Counted from the first letter of the stretch, positions 48,801 through 58,586 are shown. The stretch is 64,000 nt of DNA from Pseudomonas peradeniyensis (GCF_014268935.2 NZ_JABWRJ020000005.1:62001-126000), one strand, 5' to 3'. The notes: generated from the letters alone by a model not told the origin. Numbers and translations: made by a program.

Positions 48801-49192
48801 GCGATGACACCCTCACCGGTGGCAGCGGCAATGACACCTTCGTCTGGCAGAAGGGCGATACCGGGCACGACACCGTGACCGACTTCACCCCGGGCAGTGA
48901 TCGGCTGGACTTGTCGCAACTGCTGCAGGGCGAGAACGCCACCAGCGCATCGCTGGATGATTACCTGCACTTCAAGGTCAGTGGCAGCGGCGTCAACGTG
49001 GTGTCGACCATCGAAGTCAGCAGCGTCGCCGGCGCGGCGCCGACCCAGACCATCGACCTGGCCGGGGTGGACCTGGCACAGCACTACGGGGTCGCGGCCG
49101 GGGCGGGCGGGGTGATCGCGGCGGGGCATGACACCGCGACCATCATCACCGGCATGCTCAATGACCATTCGTTGAAGGTGGATACGGTGTAA
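42821..49192 (+). CDS. Large RTX adhesin, type I secreted, LapA/MapA/LapF/BapA-like
   Basis: 2123 residues from the ATG at 42821 (GGGGAGG about 9 bases upstream). The N-terminal retention module (MAKLVGVVGKVIGQVFAVGD, about 1-110) ends with the LapG-type site TAAG at 114-117, then GGGHSFVILTEVAARVDPTI. Two repeats of about 246 residues start near residue 184, followed by three exact-length repeats of 244 residues (566-1297). A von Willebrand A domain (about 1317-1500) keeps the metal-site motif DVSSS. A VCBS-like part, RTX Ca-binding repeats GGxGNDxLxG (about 1875-2008) and a secretion signal end the protein. It anchors cells in biofilms, probably released by LapG when c-di-GMP is low. Its exporter genes lie divergently upstream. 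Confidence 0.93.
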   Translation: MAKLVGVVGKVIGQVFAVGDDGHRRLLVEGDRLFAGEQLETGSEGAVAVRLQNGAQLTLGRGSSLEMTTDLLANRAPHVQAPDAQPSEAQLSDVEQLQKAIAAGADPTQEAEATAAGGNPSGVSGALGGGHSFVILTEVAARVDPTIGFPTAGFNGFPLLANLELGGLDGNDDGPLPASTPVIDNPVSLNGLDISPAELTLDEANLPQGSASNPAALTQSGSFTVVAADGVFNLSVGGINVVTAGVVTGVGQSIVTGLGNVLTITGYNPATGVVSYSYTLTGAEHHPDGAGSNTLGEQFPVLVSDTDGDVASGTLDVIIRDDVPRAVNDTNATAATEQHVELSGNVLSNDIQGADRIPSGPVVAGTFVGTYGTLVLAADGSYTYTLNTNDPDFKNLHGGGNGVETFTYTLKDADGDTSTATLTLNVSNLDDPVTLGGLNVNGGELTVYEKNLADGSAPNPGALTQSGTFTVAAPDGLQSLSVGGISVVSGGVAASFPQSITTALGNTLTITGYNPATGVISYSYTLLDNESHANGDGANSLSEHFTVTATDTDGSTANGSLDVNIVDDLPKANPDSASVVEGGTVSGNVLDNDTSGADVRADGKYVVGVRAGADTSTSASGQLGTQVQGQYGYLTLDAQGNATYHANPNAVAPAGATDVFVYTVRDSDGDESTTTITIDVRDCSLIAGADSEVTVYEKALDLTKDGNDLAAGNVVGSQPGSTGETASGSLASSISGGTGALTFTLVGNATGQYGQIQLNADGSYTYTLTSAPNSPNHVNDGPNVLTETFTYQVTDSLGNSTTSTIVISIVDDVPKAHSDFANVYEGGTVSGNVLVNDVIGADVPADGKYVVGVRAGSDTSTSAIGQLGSNVVGQYGYLTLDAQGNATYHANPDSVAPAGATDVFVYTIRDADGDESTTTITIDVHDISLVACPDDTAKVYEKALDLTKDGNDLAAGTVTGSDPHATTETTSGSLAGSVSGGIGALTFTLVGNAAGQYGQIQLNSDGTYTYTLTSAPNSPNHANDGPNVVTESFTYQVKDSLGNTTTSTIVVSIVDDVPKAHCDVASVKEGASVSGNVLDNDVVGADVRTDGQYVVGVRAGSDTSTSAIGHVGDTIVGQYGYLTLDSQGNATYHANPDSVPPAGATDSFVYTIRDADGDESTTTIRINVQDSKLVACEDNDVTVYEKALDLHKDGNDLAAGSVTGSDPGSTGETASGSLVGSVHGGVGALTYSLVGNAVGQFGQIQLNGDGSYTYTLTSAPKTPGGANDGANTVNEYFTYKATDALGNSVTSTIAINIVDDVPTVRCAVRSMTPGQVDSNILLVVDVSSSMAASSGVPGLTRLELAKQAINALLDKYDEMGDIKVQIVTFGTGAEMKTPVWVSISEAKSLIAGLNPGGSTYYDSAATKAQEAFATTGKLVGAQNISYFFSDGEPTNGHAMTAPREAAWETFLDNNGIKSYAIGMGSGVNEGNLDPLAYDGSSHTDTNSVVVTDLSQLSAVLSGTVQGAPITGSLMSGGDFGADGGFIKALLVDGTTYTYDPKANGGQGGYAVSGGVDKASFDTVSNSLNIKTGLGGTLVVDMDNGEFTYTPPKDNGSGQVEKFGFTASDNDGDTRSASLTVNINSNGAPVAGADHIITNIKGATLSVPAEALLANDSDPDHDTLSATPTTFNTNFADKGAGFTAGTQAQTITFNATANKAENQLRDLARSEFTSLNGSMTAALVVAGYLGSISSANANDEDTLTVTLRKGETLTLDHDRPAGNLLMEWKDASGSYQTIADGGSFTATHDGVYSIHVINTENASGNSKAAENYKLSLVVDYSNASNDDYHGSYSVSDNHGGTATGAVDITYQAGNTLTGTAGDDVLLAGTGDTTLHGGNGNDVLVAGAGNNSLYGGDGDDLLIGGPGNDLLDGGPGNDTASYARASSGVTVDLSHLGQQNTVGAGLDTLNGIENLIGSDYNDTLTGNDGDNLLNGGTGNDVLRGGAGNDILIGGRGDDTLTGGSGNDTFVWQKGDTGHDTVTDFTPGSDRLDLSQLLQGENATSASLDDYLHFKVSGSGVNVVSTIEVSSVAGAAPTQTIDLAGVDLAQHYGVAAGAGGVIAAGHDTATIITGMLNDHSLKVDTV
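44516..46711 (+). repeat. Three tandem 732-bp coding repeats in the adhesin
   Basis: Units start at 44516, 45248 and 45980, each exactly 732 bp (244 codons). Each starts at a VDDVPKA-like or VDDLPKA-like motif and contains GKYVVGVRAGSDTSTSA-like and GQYGYLTLDAQGNATYHANP-like segments. The units differ at many positions, so they are old or diverging copies. They give a long extension between the retention module and the vWA domain. Confidence 0.9.
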
Positions 49193-49203
49193 CGCAGGCG
49201 CGT

Positions 49204-49270
49204 ATCGCGGGGCAAGCCCGCTCCCACAAGCGCTGTATTGGCCTTGTGGGAGCGGGCTTGCCCCGCGATG
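49204..49270. repeat. REP pair forming a hairpin after the adhesin gene
   Basis: ATCGCGGGGCAAGCCCGCTC faces its inverted copy, 12 bases after the adhesin stop. The near-perfect stem of about 30 bp could slow RNA decay or end transcription of both convergent genes. Confidence 0.88.
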
Positions 49271-49276
49271 GCGTCA

Positions 49277-49642
49277 CTACGGTCGCTGCAGGGTCTTCTG
49301 CTTGAGGATCCAGGCACTGACCAGTACCGCGCTAGTCAGCATGAACACCCGTGCCCAGAACAACGGCACCAGGTAGCAGGACAGACCGATGCTGGCCCAC
49401 ATCAGGCTGATCGCATAGACCTTGCCCCGCAGCGGAATCCCCTCGCCGCTGAGGTAGTCGCGGATCCACGGCCCGAGTTTCGGATGATTCACCAACCAGT
49501 GGTGAAAGCGCGGCGAGCTGCGGGCGAAGCAGGCCGCCGCCAGCAGCAGGAACGGGGTGGTGGGCAGCACCGGCAGGAAGATCCCCGCCACCCCGAGCGC
49601 GACACTGAGCCAGCCGACGGCCAGCAGCAGGTAGCGCACCAC
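49277..49642 (-). CDS. YbaN/DUF454-family inner-membrane protein
   Basis: 121 residues with three or four hydrophobic helices. The family signature is in the first half: GWLSVALGVAGIFLPVLPTT, then PFLLLAAACFARSSPRFHHW. Next comes LVNHPKLGPWIRDY. The function is unknown. It is 6 bases downstream of the YecA-like gene, so the two are probably one transcript. Converges on the adhesin gene across the REP pair. Confidence 0.88.
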   Translation of the reverse strand: MVRYLLLAVGWLSVALGVAGIFLPVLPTTPFLLLAAACFARSSPRFHHWLVNHPKLGPWIRDYLSGEGIPLRGKVYAISLMWASIGLSCYLVPLFWARVFMLTSAVLVSAWILKQKTLQRP

Positions 49643-49647
49643 GTTGA

Positions 49648-50235
49648 TCAGTGGCGGCGTGGTTTGAGTACGGCAGGTTTTTCGTCCGGTGCGTGTTGCA
49701 GCAGGAACAGCGCGCTCAGCGCTTCGGGGATCTGTACGATCATGTCGTCCTGCAAGTTGGCATCGCTGGCGATGTCGGCGAACTCCGGCTGCTCGTCGAA
49801 CAGGCCCGAGCCGACCATGATCGGCAGGAGCATTTCGCTGACTTCATCCTCGGAATTGTCGAACCAGGCCTCTTCACGCAGGAACACGCCCTCCATGAAG
49901 CCGATGCACCAGCCGCGCAGGTCGGAGTCGTCCGGCTCGTCGGTGAGGTCGAGGTCGCACGGCAGGTCGAATTCCTCTTCGCTGGCCAACTGGCGAGCGA
50001 TATGGCCTTTGAGGGCTACCAGCGTCGCTTCGATTTCGGTGCGCTGTGCCTCGCTGGCGTAGTGGGGCTCCTCGGCGAACAGCGCGTCGATCCACTCACG
50101 GTCTGGAACTTGCTCCGAGCAGATCGACAGCGCGGTCAGGTAGCCGTGTGCGGCGACGTAGTCCAGCGCTTCTTCGTGCAGCTCATCGGCGTCGAGGAAG
50201 GCTTGCAGGCGGGTCAGTTGCTCGGCGAAGGACAT
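49648..50235 (-). CDS. YecA/YgfB-family protein (UPF0149)
   Basis: 195 residues, acidic, no membrane segment. The YecA/YgfB pattern is FLDADELHEEALDYVAAHGY near the start and LRGWCIGFMEGVFLREEAWF in the middle, with one Trp-Cys-Ile-Gly-Phe core. Full YecA proteins have a C-terminal zinc-binding tail; this one lacks it and ends ALFLLQHAPDEKPAVLKP. The role is not established. It is divergent from recQ. Confidence 0.85.
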   Translation of the reverse strand: MSFAEQLTRLQAFLDADELHEEALDYVAAHGYLTALSICSEQVPDREWIDALFAEEPHYASEAQRTEIEATLVALKGHIARQLASEEEFDLPCDLDLTDEPDDSDLRGWCIGFMEGVFLREEAWFDNSEDEVSEMLLPIMVGSGLFDEQPEFADIASDANLQDDMIVQIPEALSALFLLQHAPDEKPAVLKPRRH

Positions 50236-50480
50236 TACAGGGCTACCTTGGGGAATAAACGATAGTGAATTCTAGCACCTTGCGGCGGCTGCGGGGCAAA
50301 GGGAACGTCTGTCTGCGAGGCATGCGGCACAGCGTGGCAGTCGGGTATACTCCGCAGTTTTTCGTGCTCCGGTGGCGTTTTCCTGCCATCTGGCAAAAAC
50401 CGCTTACGCATTCGATGTGTGCGCGGCGGATTTATCGTCCAGCCTGAGTCCAGGATGGTACGGCGATTTTGGAGTGGCAA

Positions 50481-52628
<2,148 letters not shown>

Positions 52629-52726
52629 TTGCCGGCATTTGCGCCAATTGCTGACCTTTGTCATACCCTTACATGATTATCAGCCATTTCCGAGGCGCCG
52701 AACCTTGCCTGATTGGCCGGGCCATG

Positions 52727-52740
52727 ATTAGCTGGCTAAT
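52727..52740. promoter_or_regulatory. Candidate MarR operator
   Basis: The perfect dyad ATTAGC-TG-GCTAAT lies 26 bp before the MarR start codon, in AT-rich DNA between recQ and the regulator gene. It would suit autorepression. Confidence 0.55.
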
Positions 52741-52766
52741 AATTAGTTCTATTCATTGAGTTGCTT

Positions 52767-53204
52767 ATGCCCCTGACCGACAACCAACACCGCTTCGGCA
52801 TGCAGCTGGCCCAGATGTCCCGGGGCTGGCGTGCCGAACTGGACCGCCGCCTGGCCGGGCTCAACCTGTCGCAAGCCCGTTGGCTGGTGCTGTTGCACCT
52901 GGCCAGGTTCGACGAGGCGCCGACCCAGCGTGAGCTGGCCCAGAGCGTGGGCGTCGAGGGCCCGACCCTGGCGCGCCTGCTCGACAGCCTCGAGAGCCAG
53001 GGACTGGTGCGCCGCCAGGCGGTGATGGAAGACCGCCGGGCCAAGAAGATCCTGCTGTGCCCGCCGGCCAAGCCGCTGATCGACCAGATCGAGACCATCG
53101 CCAACGCCCTGCGCCTCGAGCTGTTCACCGGTATAGACGAGGCCGACATGGAAGTGTGCATGCGCGTGCATGCGAAGATTCTCGATAATCTCGAGAAGTC
53201 CTGA
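52767..53204 (+). CDS. MarR/SlyA-family transcriptional regulator
   Basis: 145 residues. Winged helix-turn-helix: LNLSQARWLVLLHLARF, then TQRELAQSVGVEGPTLARLL and SLESQGLVRRQAVMEDRRAK. DRRA in the wing is typical of MarR/SlyA. The ATG at 52767 follows no strong ribosome-binding site. A perfect dyad at 52727 is the probable operator. From memory PA3341 holds the same place between recQ and plpD. The target genes are unknown. Confidence 0.9.
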   Translation: MPLTDNQHRFGMQLAQMSRGWRAELDRRLAGLNLSQARWLVLLHLARFDEAPTQRELAQSVGVEGPTLARLLDSLESQGLVRRQAVMEDRRAKKILLCPPAKPLIDQIETIANALRLELFTGIDEADMEVCMRVHAKILDNLEKS

Positions 53205-53228
53205 ACCCTGGGGCCGCGCTGCGGCCCA

Positions 53229-53309
53229 TCGCGGGCAAGCCCGCTCCCACAGAGATAGCGCTTTTCTTCAGGTTTGCGCTGTACCTGTGGGAGCGGGCTT
53301 GCCCGCGAA
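53229..53309. repeat. REP pair (inverted), GCGGGC subtype with flanking palindromes
   Basis: TCGCGGGCAAGCCCGCTCCC and its inverted copy lie about 40 bases apart between the convergent marR and plpD genes. A further short stem, GGGCTGCAAAGCAGCCC, follows the right copy. Confidence 0.88.
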
Positions 53310-53333
53310 AGGGCTGCAAAGCAGCCCCGGCTA

Positions 53334-55520
53334 TCAGAAGGTATGCCCCAGGTTCAGGTACACCGCCTTCTCATGGGCATCGTTGGCCCCATAGCTCAGG
53401 TTCAACGGCCCCAGCGGCGTTTCCAGCCCCAGGAAGATGCTCGCCGCATTGATGTAGCCACTGTCGAACTCATTGTCGTTGTTCCACGCCCGTCCACGCT
53501 CCAGCGAGCCGCCCAGGTACAGCGGGAAATCCAGCGGCAGGTAGGCCCGTGGCGTCAGGCGGCGGTAGTAGACCATGCGCAGCAGGCTCATGTTCTGCCC
53601 CGAGATCGAATCCTGGCGGAAGCCCGAGAGTTGGCGGGCGCCGCCGAACACGAAGCTCGACGTGACCACCTCGGCGTCATCCAGCGTACGTCCATACCTG
53701 CCACCCAGCACCAGGGTGTTCGGCCCGCTGCTGATGGCCTTGTCCAGGTTGAACAGCCACTGCCGGTAGTCCTGGTCCGAGTCCAGTGACTTGTCGTACT
53801 TGCGCACGGTCAGGCCGATGTCCTCGCCACTGTGGGGGAAGTAGACGTTGTCGAAGGTGTCGAACGAGTACTTGAGTTCGTAGAAGCCCTCGTTGAAGCT
53901 GACCTTGGGCAGGTCCTGGTCGCCGATGCGCACCTCGGCGTTGCCCCAGGCCTTGCCCACGCCCAGGCGTACTTCGCCATAGGTGCCGATCTGCCGGCCG
54001 ACATTGAGCCCGAAGCCGTAGCGCTCCAGGCGATACTCGGCCACCGGGTCGTTGTCCAGGGTCGCCTCGACGTTCTGCGAGCCCAGGGCCAGGTAGGGGG
54101 CGATGAAGTAGCGCGAGCCCACGTCCAATGGCTGGTAGAACTCGCTGTACAGCTCCTGCTCGTCGCCGATCTGCGCGCGGGTCAGCCATTCGCCGCCGAG
54201 CCGGTTGATGCCGTTGACCCGATAGCTGGCGCCGAGGTTGAAAGCGCTGTCGCCACGCAGGTCGTCCGACAGGTTCAGGCCCAGGCGCAGGTAGTCGGTG
54301 CCGCCACGCCGGCCACGGGCGTTGATCACCAGGGTATGCTCGTCGCCCTTGTGCGCCACGCGGTACTGCACCTGGTCGAAGTAGTCCAGGCCGTAGAGGG
54401 TGCCCATGTCGGTCTGCAGGCGGCCGAGATCCAGTGGCTCGCCGATGGGCTGGCGAATGTAGTAGCGGATCACGTCGTCGCTGACCTTGGAGTCGTTCTC
54501 CACCCGGATGGCGGTGATGATCGGCGTGCGCTGTTTCGGTGAGCGGGCCACCGCCAGGTTGCTGTCGCCCTCGGTCTGGCGCAGCGCCGCCAGGCGCGGG
54601 TCGAGGGCGCGGGTGGCGCGGTAGCCGGCGTCGATCATGTCCTGGGCGCGGCCGAAATCGGTGACGCCGAAGGCCGACAGCGGCGGCTGCACCAGGATGT
54701 CCTCGCGGCGCAGGGTGGCCAGTTGCTCCTCGGAGTTGCGCCGGGTCATCAGGGTGATCGACTGGTTGAGCACGTCCACCACCGTGGCCAGTTGCTTGCG
54801 GTTGCGCAGCGGGGTGCCGATGTCGACGACGATGGCCAGGTCCACGCCCATCTCGCGCACCACGTCCACCGGGATATTGTCGGTCATGCCGCCGTCCACC
54901 AGCAGCCGGCCATCCAGCTCTACCGGGGCGAATACCGCGGGGATCGACATGCTGGCGCGGATCACCTGGGGCAGGTGGCCGCGGCGGAAGATCACCTTCT
55001 CGCCGCTGGTGATGTCGGTGGCCACGGCGCGGAACGGAATCGGCAGCTTGTCGAAGTCGCGGATGTCGGCGGTGTGGGCCAGCTTGCTTTCCAGCAGCAG
55101 GGACAGGTTCTGGCCCTGGATTACCCCCAGCGGCAGGCCCAGGCTGCCGTCGTCGCGAAAGCTCAGCTTCTGCTTGACCAGGAAGTCGCGGTCGTCCTGC
55201 TTGCGCCGGAACGGCACATCCTTGCGCGGCGGCGCATCGGACAGCGCCTGCTGCCAGTCCAGCGTGGTGGCCAGTTTTTCCAGTTCGGCGATGCTGTAGC
55301 CTGAGGCGTACAACCCGCCGACCACCGCGCCCATGCTGGTGCCGGCGATGGCGTCGATGCGCACGCCCTGTTCCTCCAGGGCCTTGAGCACGCCGATATG
55401 GGCCAGGCCGCGGGCGGCACCGCCCGACAACACCAGGCCGATCTTTGGTCGTGTCGCTTCGGCGGCCAGCACAGTGAAGGAGGTGAGCATCAGCAGGAGG
55501 CAGTACAGCAGGCGGCGCAT
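53334..55520 (-). CDS. plpD: PlpD-type patatin autotransporter (type Vd secretion)
   Basis: 728 residues from the ATG at 55520, the exact length I recall for P. aeruginosa PlpD (PA3339). A signal peptide ends near TSFTVLAA. The patatin domain (about 25-310) has the oxyanion loop SGGAARG (32-38), the nucleophile Ser62 in GTSMG (60-64) and the Asp209 of VDGG, forming a Ser-Asp dyad. A POTRA domain (about 340-410) and a 16-strand barrel end with LNLGHTF, a terminal Phe typical of outer-membrane proteins. It exports its own lipase domain (phospholipase A1). The neighbours recQ and marR match the remembered PAO1 order. Confidence 0.92.
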   Translation of the reverse strand: MRRLLYCLLLMLTSFTVLAAEATRPKIGLVLSGGAARGLAHIGVLKALEEQGVRIDAIAGTSMGAVVGGLYASGYSIAELEKLATTLDWQQALSDAPPRKDVPFRRKQDDRDFLVKQKLSFRDDGSLGLPLGVIQGQNLSLLLESKLAHTADIRDFDKLPIPFRAVATDITSGEKVIFRRGHLPQVIRASMSIPAVFAPVELDGRLLVDGGMTDNIPVDVVREMGVDLAIVVDIGTPLRNRKQLATVVDVLNQSITLMTRRNSEEQLATLRREDILVQPPLSAFGVTDFGRAQDMIDAGYRATRALDPRLAALRQTEGDSNLAVARSPKQRTPIITAIRVENDSKVSDDVIRYYIRQPIGEPLDLGRLQTDMGTLYGLDYFDQVQYRVAHKGDEHTLVINARGRRGGTDYLRLGLNLSDDLRGDSAFNLGASYRVNGINRLGGEWLTRAQIGDEQELYSEFYQPLDVGSRYFIAPYLALGSQNVEATLDNDPVAEYRLERYGFGLNVGRQIGTYGEVRLGVGKAWGNAEVRIGDQDLPKVSFNEGFYELKYSFDTFDNVYFPHSGEDIGLTVRKYDKSLDSDQDYRQWLFNLDKAISSGPNTLVLGGRYGRTLDDAEVVTSSFVFGGARQLSGFRQDSISGQNMSLLRMVYYRRLTPRAYLPLDFPLYLGGSLERGRAWNNDNEFDSGYINAASIFLGLETPLGPLNLSYGANDAHEKAVYLNLGHTF

Positions 55521-55586
55521 CGTGAGTCTCAAACCAGAGGATAAAGACCGCTAGTATAAGCGGCCCTTCCTACGGAGTTTCCCTAC

Positions 55587-55868
55587 ATGGCAGACAGCAA
55601 GCCACAAATCGTCATCACCTATTGCACCCAGTGCCAGTGGCTGTTGCGCGCCGCCTGGCTGGCCCAGGAGCTGCTCAGCACCTTTGCCGACGAGCTCGGC
55701 CAGGTGGCGCTGGAGCCCGGCACCGGCGGTGTGTTCCGCATCACCTGCGATGGCGTGCAGATCTGGGAACGCAAGGCCGACGGCGGCTTCCCCGAGGCCA
55801 AGGTGCTCAAGCAGCGGGTGCGTGATCAGATCGACCCGCAGCGCGACCTGGGCCACAACGATCGCTGA
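55587..55868 (+). CDS. SelW/SelT/Rdx-family thioredoxin-like protein
   Basis: 93 residues with the CxxC redox motif in YCTQCQWLLRAAWLAQELL and the family second half GTGGVFRITCDGVQIWERKA, then FPEAKVLKQRVRDQI. It is the Cys version of the selenoprotein W family; there is no in-frame TGA. CGGAG lies 9 bases before the ATG. The redox partner is unknown. Divergent from plpD by 66 bases; its stop touches that of the convergent DMT gene. Confidence 0.9.
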   Translation: MADSKPQIVITYCTQCQWLLRAAWLAQELLSTFADELGQVALEPGTGGVFRITCDGVQIWERKADGGFPEAKVLKQRVRDQIDPQRDLGHNDR

Positions 55869-56756
55869 TCAGGCGCTTTCGGGCTGTGGCTGGCGGGCGG
55901 GTTGCTCGGCGGCCAGGCGGCTGGACAGCACGATGGCGAAGATGATCAAGGCGCCGCCGGCGAGCATGCGCAGGGTCGGCTGTTCGGCGAACACCACCCA
56001 GGCCACGGCGATGCCGTAGACCGGCTCCATGCCGAACACCACCGCGGCGGTGCGTGCCTTGATCACCGCCAGGCTGGCGACGAACAGGCTATGGGCGACG
56101 CCGGTGCAGAAGACCCCGAGCAGGGCGATCCACAGCCAGTCCAGCGGCGCCACCGCGGCCAGGCCGGGCGCGGCGAACGGCAGCAGGCACAGGCTCACCA
56201 CCAGGTTCTGCCACAGCGCCGCCTGCACGGCGGGCAGGCGCCCGGAGCCGGCGCGGTTGGTCAGCGACAGCAGCGAGAACAGCAGGCCCGAGAGCAGCGC
56301 CCAGAGCAGCCCGGCGGTGGCCTCGCTGGCCAGGTCGAAGGCCGGGGTTACCAGCACCAGGCCGATGCTCACCAGCAGCACCAGCAGCGCTTCATTGCGG
56401 CGGATGCGTTCGCGGAACAGCAGGCCTTCGAGGATCACGGTGAAGGCCGGGAAACTGGCGAAACCGAGGGTGGCGATGGCCACGCCGCCGACCTTGACCG
56501 CGATGAAGAAGCTCACCCAGTGCCCGGCCAGCAGTGCACCGCCCAGCAGCAGGCGGCGCATGTCCTGGCTGCGCAGCGGTTGCCAGGCCTGGCGCGCCAG
56601 GCTGGCGAACAGGGCCAGGGCCAGCACCGCGAACAGGGCGCGGCCGAAGACGATGATCGAGGGGCTGGCGCTGGCGGCCAGTTTGCCGAAGACGCCGGTC
56701 AGGCCAAAGAACAGCGCGCCGATATGCAGGGCGCCGAGGGCGGTGCGGTGGTTCAT
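55869..56756 (-). CDS. EamA/DMT-family transporter
   Basis: 295 residues, ten helices in two EamA halves. It opens LGALHIGALFFGLTGVFGKL and ends with the typical second-half pattern VFGMEPVYGIAVAWVVFAEQ. AAGGAC precedes the ATG. The substrate is unknown. The stop lies directly against that of the SelW-like gene. The AraC gene on the same strand is 54 bases upstream and could regulate it. Confidence 0.9.
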   Translation of the reverse strand: MNHRTALGALHIGALFFGLTGVFGKLAASASPSIIVFGRALFAVLALALFASLARQAWQPLRSQDMRRLLLGGALLAGHWVSFFIAVKVGGVAIATLGFASFPAFTVILEGLLFRERIRRNEALLVLLVSIGLVLVTPAFDLASEATAGLLWALLSGLLFSLLSLTNRAGSGRLPAVQAALWQNLVVSLCLLPFAAPGLAAVAPLDWLWIALLGVFCTGVAHSLFVASLAVIKARTAAVVFGMEPVYGIAVAWVVFAEQPTLRMLAGGALIIFAIVLSSRLAAEQPARQPQPESA

Positions 56757-56810
56757 GGTGGTCCTTTGAGTGCGATGAGGTCGATACAGGCAGCAGTGTA
56801 TGTTCGATCC

Positions 56811-57605
56811 TCAGGCAGATCTGTCGTCCACCTCGCGCCCGTTGTCGCCAGACTCGCGCCGCAACGCCAGCGGCGTGCAGCCGAACGCCCGCATCACCGC
56901 CGCGCTGAAGGCGCTCTGCGAGCCATACCCCACCCGCGCCGCGACCTCACCCACCGGCAACAGCGTCTCACGCAACAGTCGCAGCGCCATCGACAACCGC
57001 CGCTGGCGGATATAGTCCATCGGCGTCATACCGCACTCGTTGGCAAACCGCGCGTGCAGTCGTGCGCTGGAAAGCCCGGCCAGGCGCGCCAGGTCGGCGA
57101 CCTGCAACGGATAGGCGGCGTGCTGCTCGATATGCCGGTCGAAGGCGGCATAGGGCAGGCGCCTGCTGGCGAGTACCGGGGCACCGGCCTGCGGGTTGAG
57201 GCTGGCCAGCAACAGCACCGCGCCCTGGCGGGCAATCAATGGGTCGTCCACCGGGCTTGCCGCCAGCCAGTCGACCAACTGCTGCTGGCGGCTATTCAGG
57301 CCCAGGGGGCCGGGGCGGTCGAGCAGGCGGCGGCTGTTGTCGGCGTGCTCGCCCAGGTGGTCGCCGAGCCAGTGCCCACCCGGCACGTCCAGCACCAGGC
57401 AGTGGCTGCCCTCGGGGCTACCGCAGGTATGGTGGGCTCCGGCAGGCACCACCATCAGGTCCTGGCGGCCGACCCGGCCGCCGCGGCCATTCACCTCGAA
57501 ATCCAGGCGCCCGCCCAGGCCGAACACCAGTTGCGAGTGGTCGTGGCTGTGGGCGATCAGGTCGTGGCGATAATGGCGCAGCGAAAGCAGGGGGGCGGCG
57601 GTCAT
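56811..57605 (-). CDS. AraC-family transcriptional regulator
   Basis: 264 residues. A cupin-like N-terminal sensing domain (HSHDHSQLVFGLGGRLDFEV, then MVVPAGAHHTCGSPEGSHC) precedes two helix-turn-helix units in the last 100 residues: PLQVADLARLAGLSSARLHA and VGEVAARVGYGSQSAFSAAV. GAGGACT lies 7 bases before the ATG. It probably regulates the adjacent DMT transporter (54-base gap, same strand). The ligand is unknown. Confidence 0.9.
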   Translation of the reverse strand: MTAAPLLSLRHYRHDLIAHSHDHSQLVFGLGGRLDFEVNGRGGRVGRQDLMVVPAGAHHTCGSPEGSHCLVLDVPGGHWLGDHLGEHADNSRRLLDRPGPLGLNSRQQQLVDWLAASPVDDPLIARQGAVLLLASLNPQAGAPVLASRRLPYAAFDRHIEQHAAYPLQVADLARLAGLSSARLHARFANECGMTPMDYIRQRRLSMALRLLRETLLPVGEVAARVGYGSQSAFSAAVMRAFGCTPLALRRESGDNGREVDDRSA

Positions 57606-57729
57606 GGTGAGTCCTCACGAAGCAGGTGAAGAGTGTACACCTCCGGGCGGGCGCAGGATGGTCATGTGCCTGCCACCAATCTGTCACCTGTGCCTGCCAG
57701 TCTCCAGCAAACAGCGCCGGAGCCTGCCC

Positions 57730-58545
57730 ATGACCCACGCCGAACCTCTCCGCCCGTCACGCAAGCAGCGGGTCCGTACCCTGTGGATTTCCGATGTGCA
57801 CCTGGGCACCCGGGATTGCCAGGCCGAACACCTCGCGCACTTTCTCAAGGGCTACCAGGCCGAGCGGATCTACCTGGTCGGCGATATCATCGACGGCTGG
57901 AAACTGCGCGGCGGCATCTACTGGCCCCAGGCCCACACCAACGTCATCCGTCGCCTGCTGACCCTGAGCAAGCGCGGCACCGAGGTGATCTACGTCACCG
58001 GCAACCATGACGAGTTCCTGCGCCGCTACTCGAAACTGATCCTGGGCAACATCCAGCTGGTGGATGAAGCCGAGCACCTTACCGTCGACGGCCGGCGGCT
58101 GCTGGTGATCCATGGCGACCAGTTCGACGTGATCACCCGCTACCACCGCTGGCTGGCGTTTCTCGGCGACCGGGCCTACGAGTTCACCCTGGTGCTCAAC
58201 CGTTGGCTCAACCACTGGCGCGCCCGTTATGGCTATGGCTACTGGTCGCTGTCGGCGTACCTCAAGCACAAGGTCAAGGGCGCGGTGAACTTCATCAGCG
58301 ACTTCGAGGACGCCATCGCCCACGAGTGCACCCGGCGTGGCTTCCAGGGCGTGGTGTGCGGGCATATCCACCATGCCGAGATTCGCCAGGTGGGCGAGGT
58401 GGAGTACCTCAACTGCGGCGACTGGGTGGAGTCGTGCACGGCGCTGATCGAGCACTGGGACGGGCGGATCGAGCTGTACCGGTTCGCCGAGGCGCAGGCG
58501 CGCGAAGCCGCGTCGCGGCTGGCGGAGCTGGGTGAACCGGCCTAG
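57730..58545 (+). CDS. Calcineurin-type phosphoesterase, UDP-2,3-diacylglucosamine diphosphatase-like
   Basis: 271 residues. The ATG at 57730 has GGAG 8 bases upstream and gives the family N-terminus. Metal-binding motifs in order: SDVHLG, GDIIDGWK, TGNHDEFLR, VIHGDQFD, and CGHIHHAEI. This is the COG2908 pattern shared with LpxH, which cleaves UDP-2,3-diacylglucosamine in lipid A synthesis. Pseudomonas also has a shorter standard LpxH (about 240 residues), so this longer form may be a paralogue (LpxH2-like) with another diphosphate substrate. Divergent from the AraC gene. Confidence 0.87.
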   Translation: MTHAEPLRPSRKQRVRTLWISDVHLGTRDCQAEHLAHFLKGYQAERIYLVGDIIDGWKLRGGIYWPQAHTNVIRRLLTLSKRGTEVIYVTGNHDEFLRRYSKLILGNIQLVDEAEHLTVDGRRLLVIHGDQFDVITRYHRWLAFLGDRAYEFTLVLNRWLNHWRARYGYGYWSLSAYLKHKVKGAVNFISDFEDAIAHECTRRGFQGVVCGHIHHAEIRQVGEVEYLNCGDWVESCTALIEHWDGRIELYRFAEAQAREAASRLAELGEPA

Positions 58546-58586
58546 GTCTGCCTCAGGCCGCTCCTACACGTGACGATTAGCTGGAA

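Noticed and set aside
46820..49168. Open frame of about 780 codons on the minus strand opposite the adhesin
   Set aside because: It has no domain or start signal and its length follows from the GC-rich third positions of the adhesin codons.
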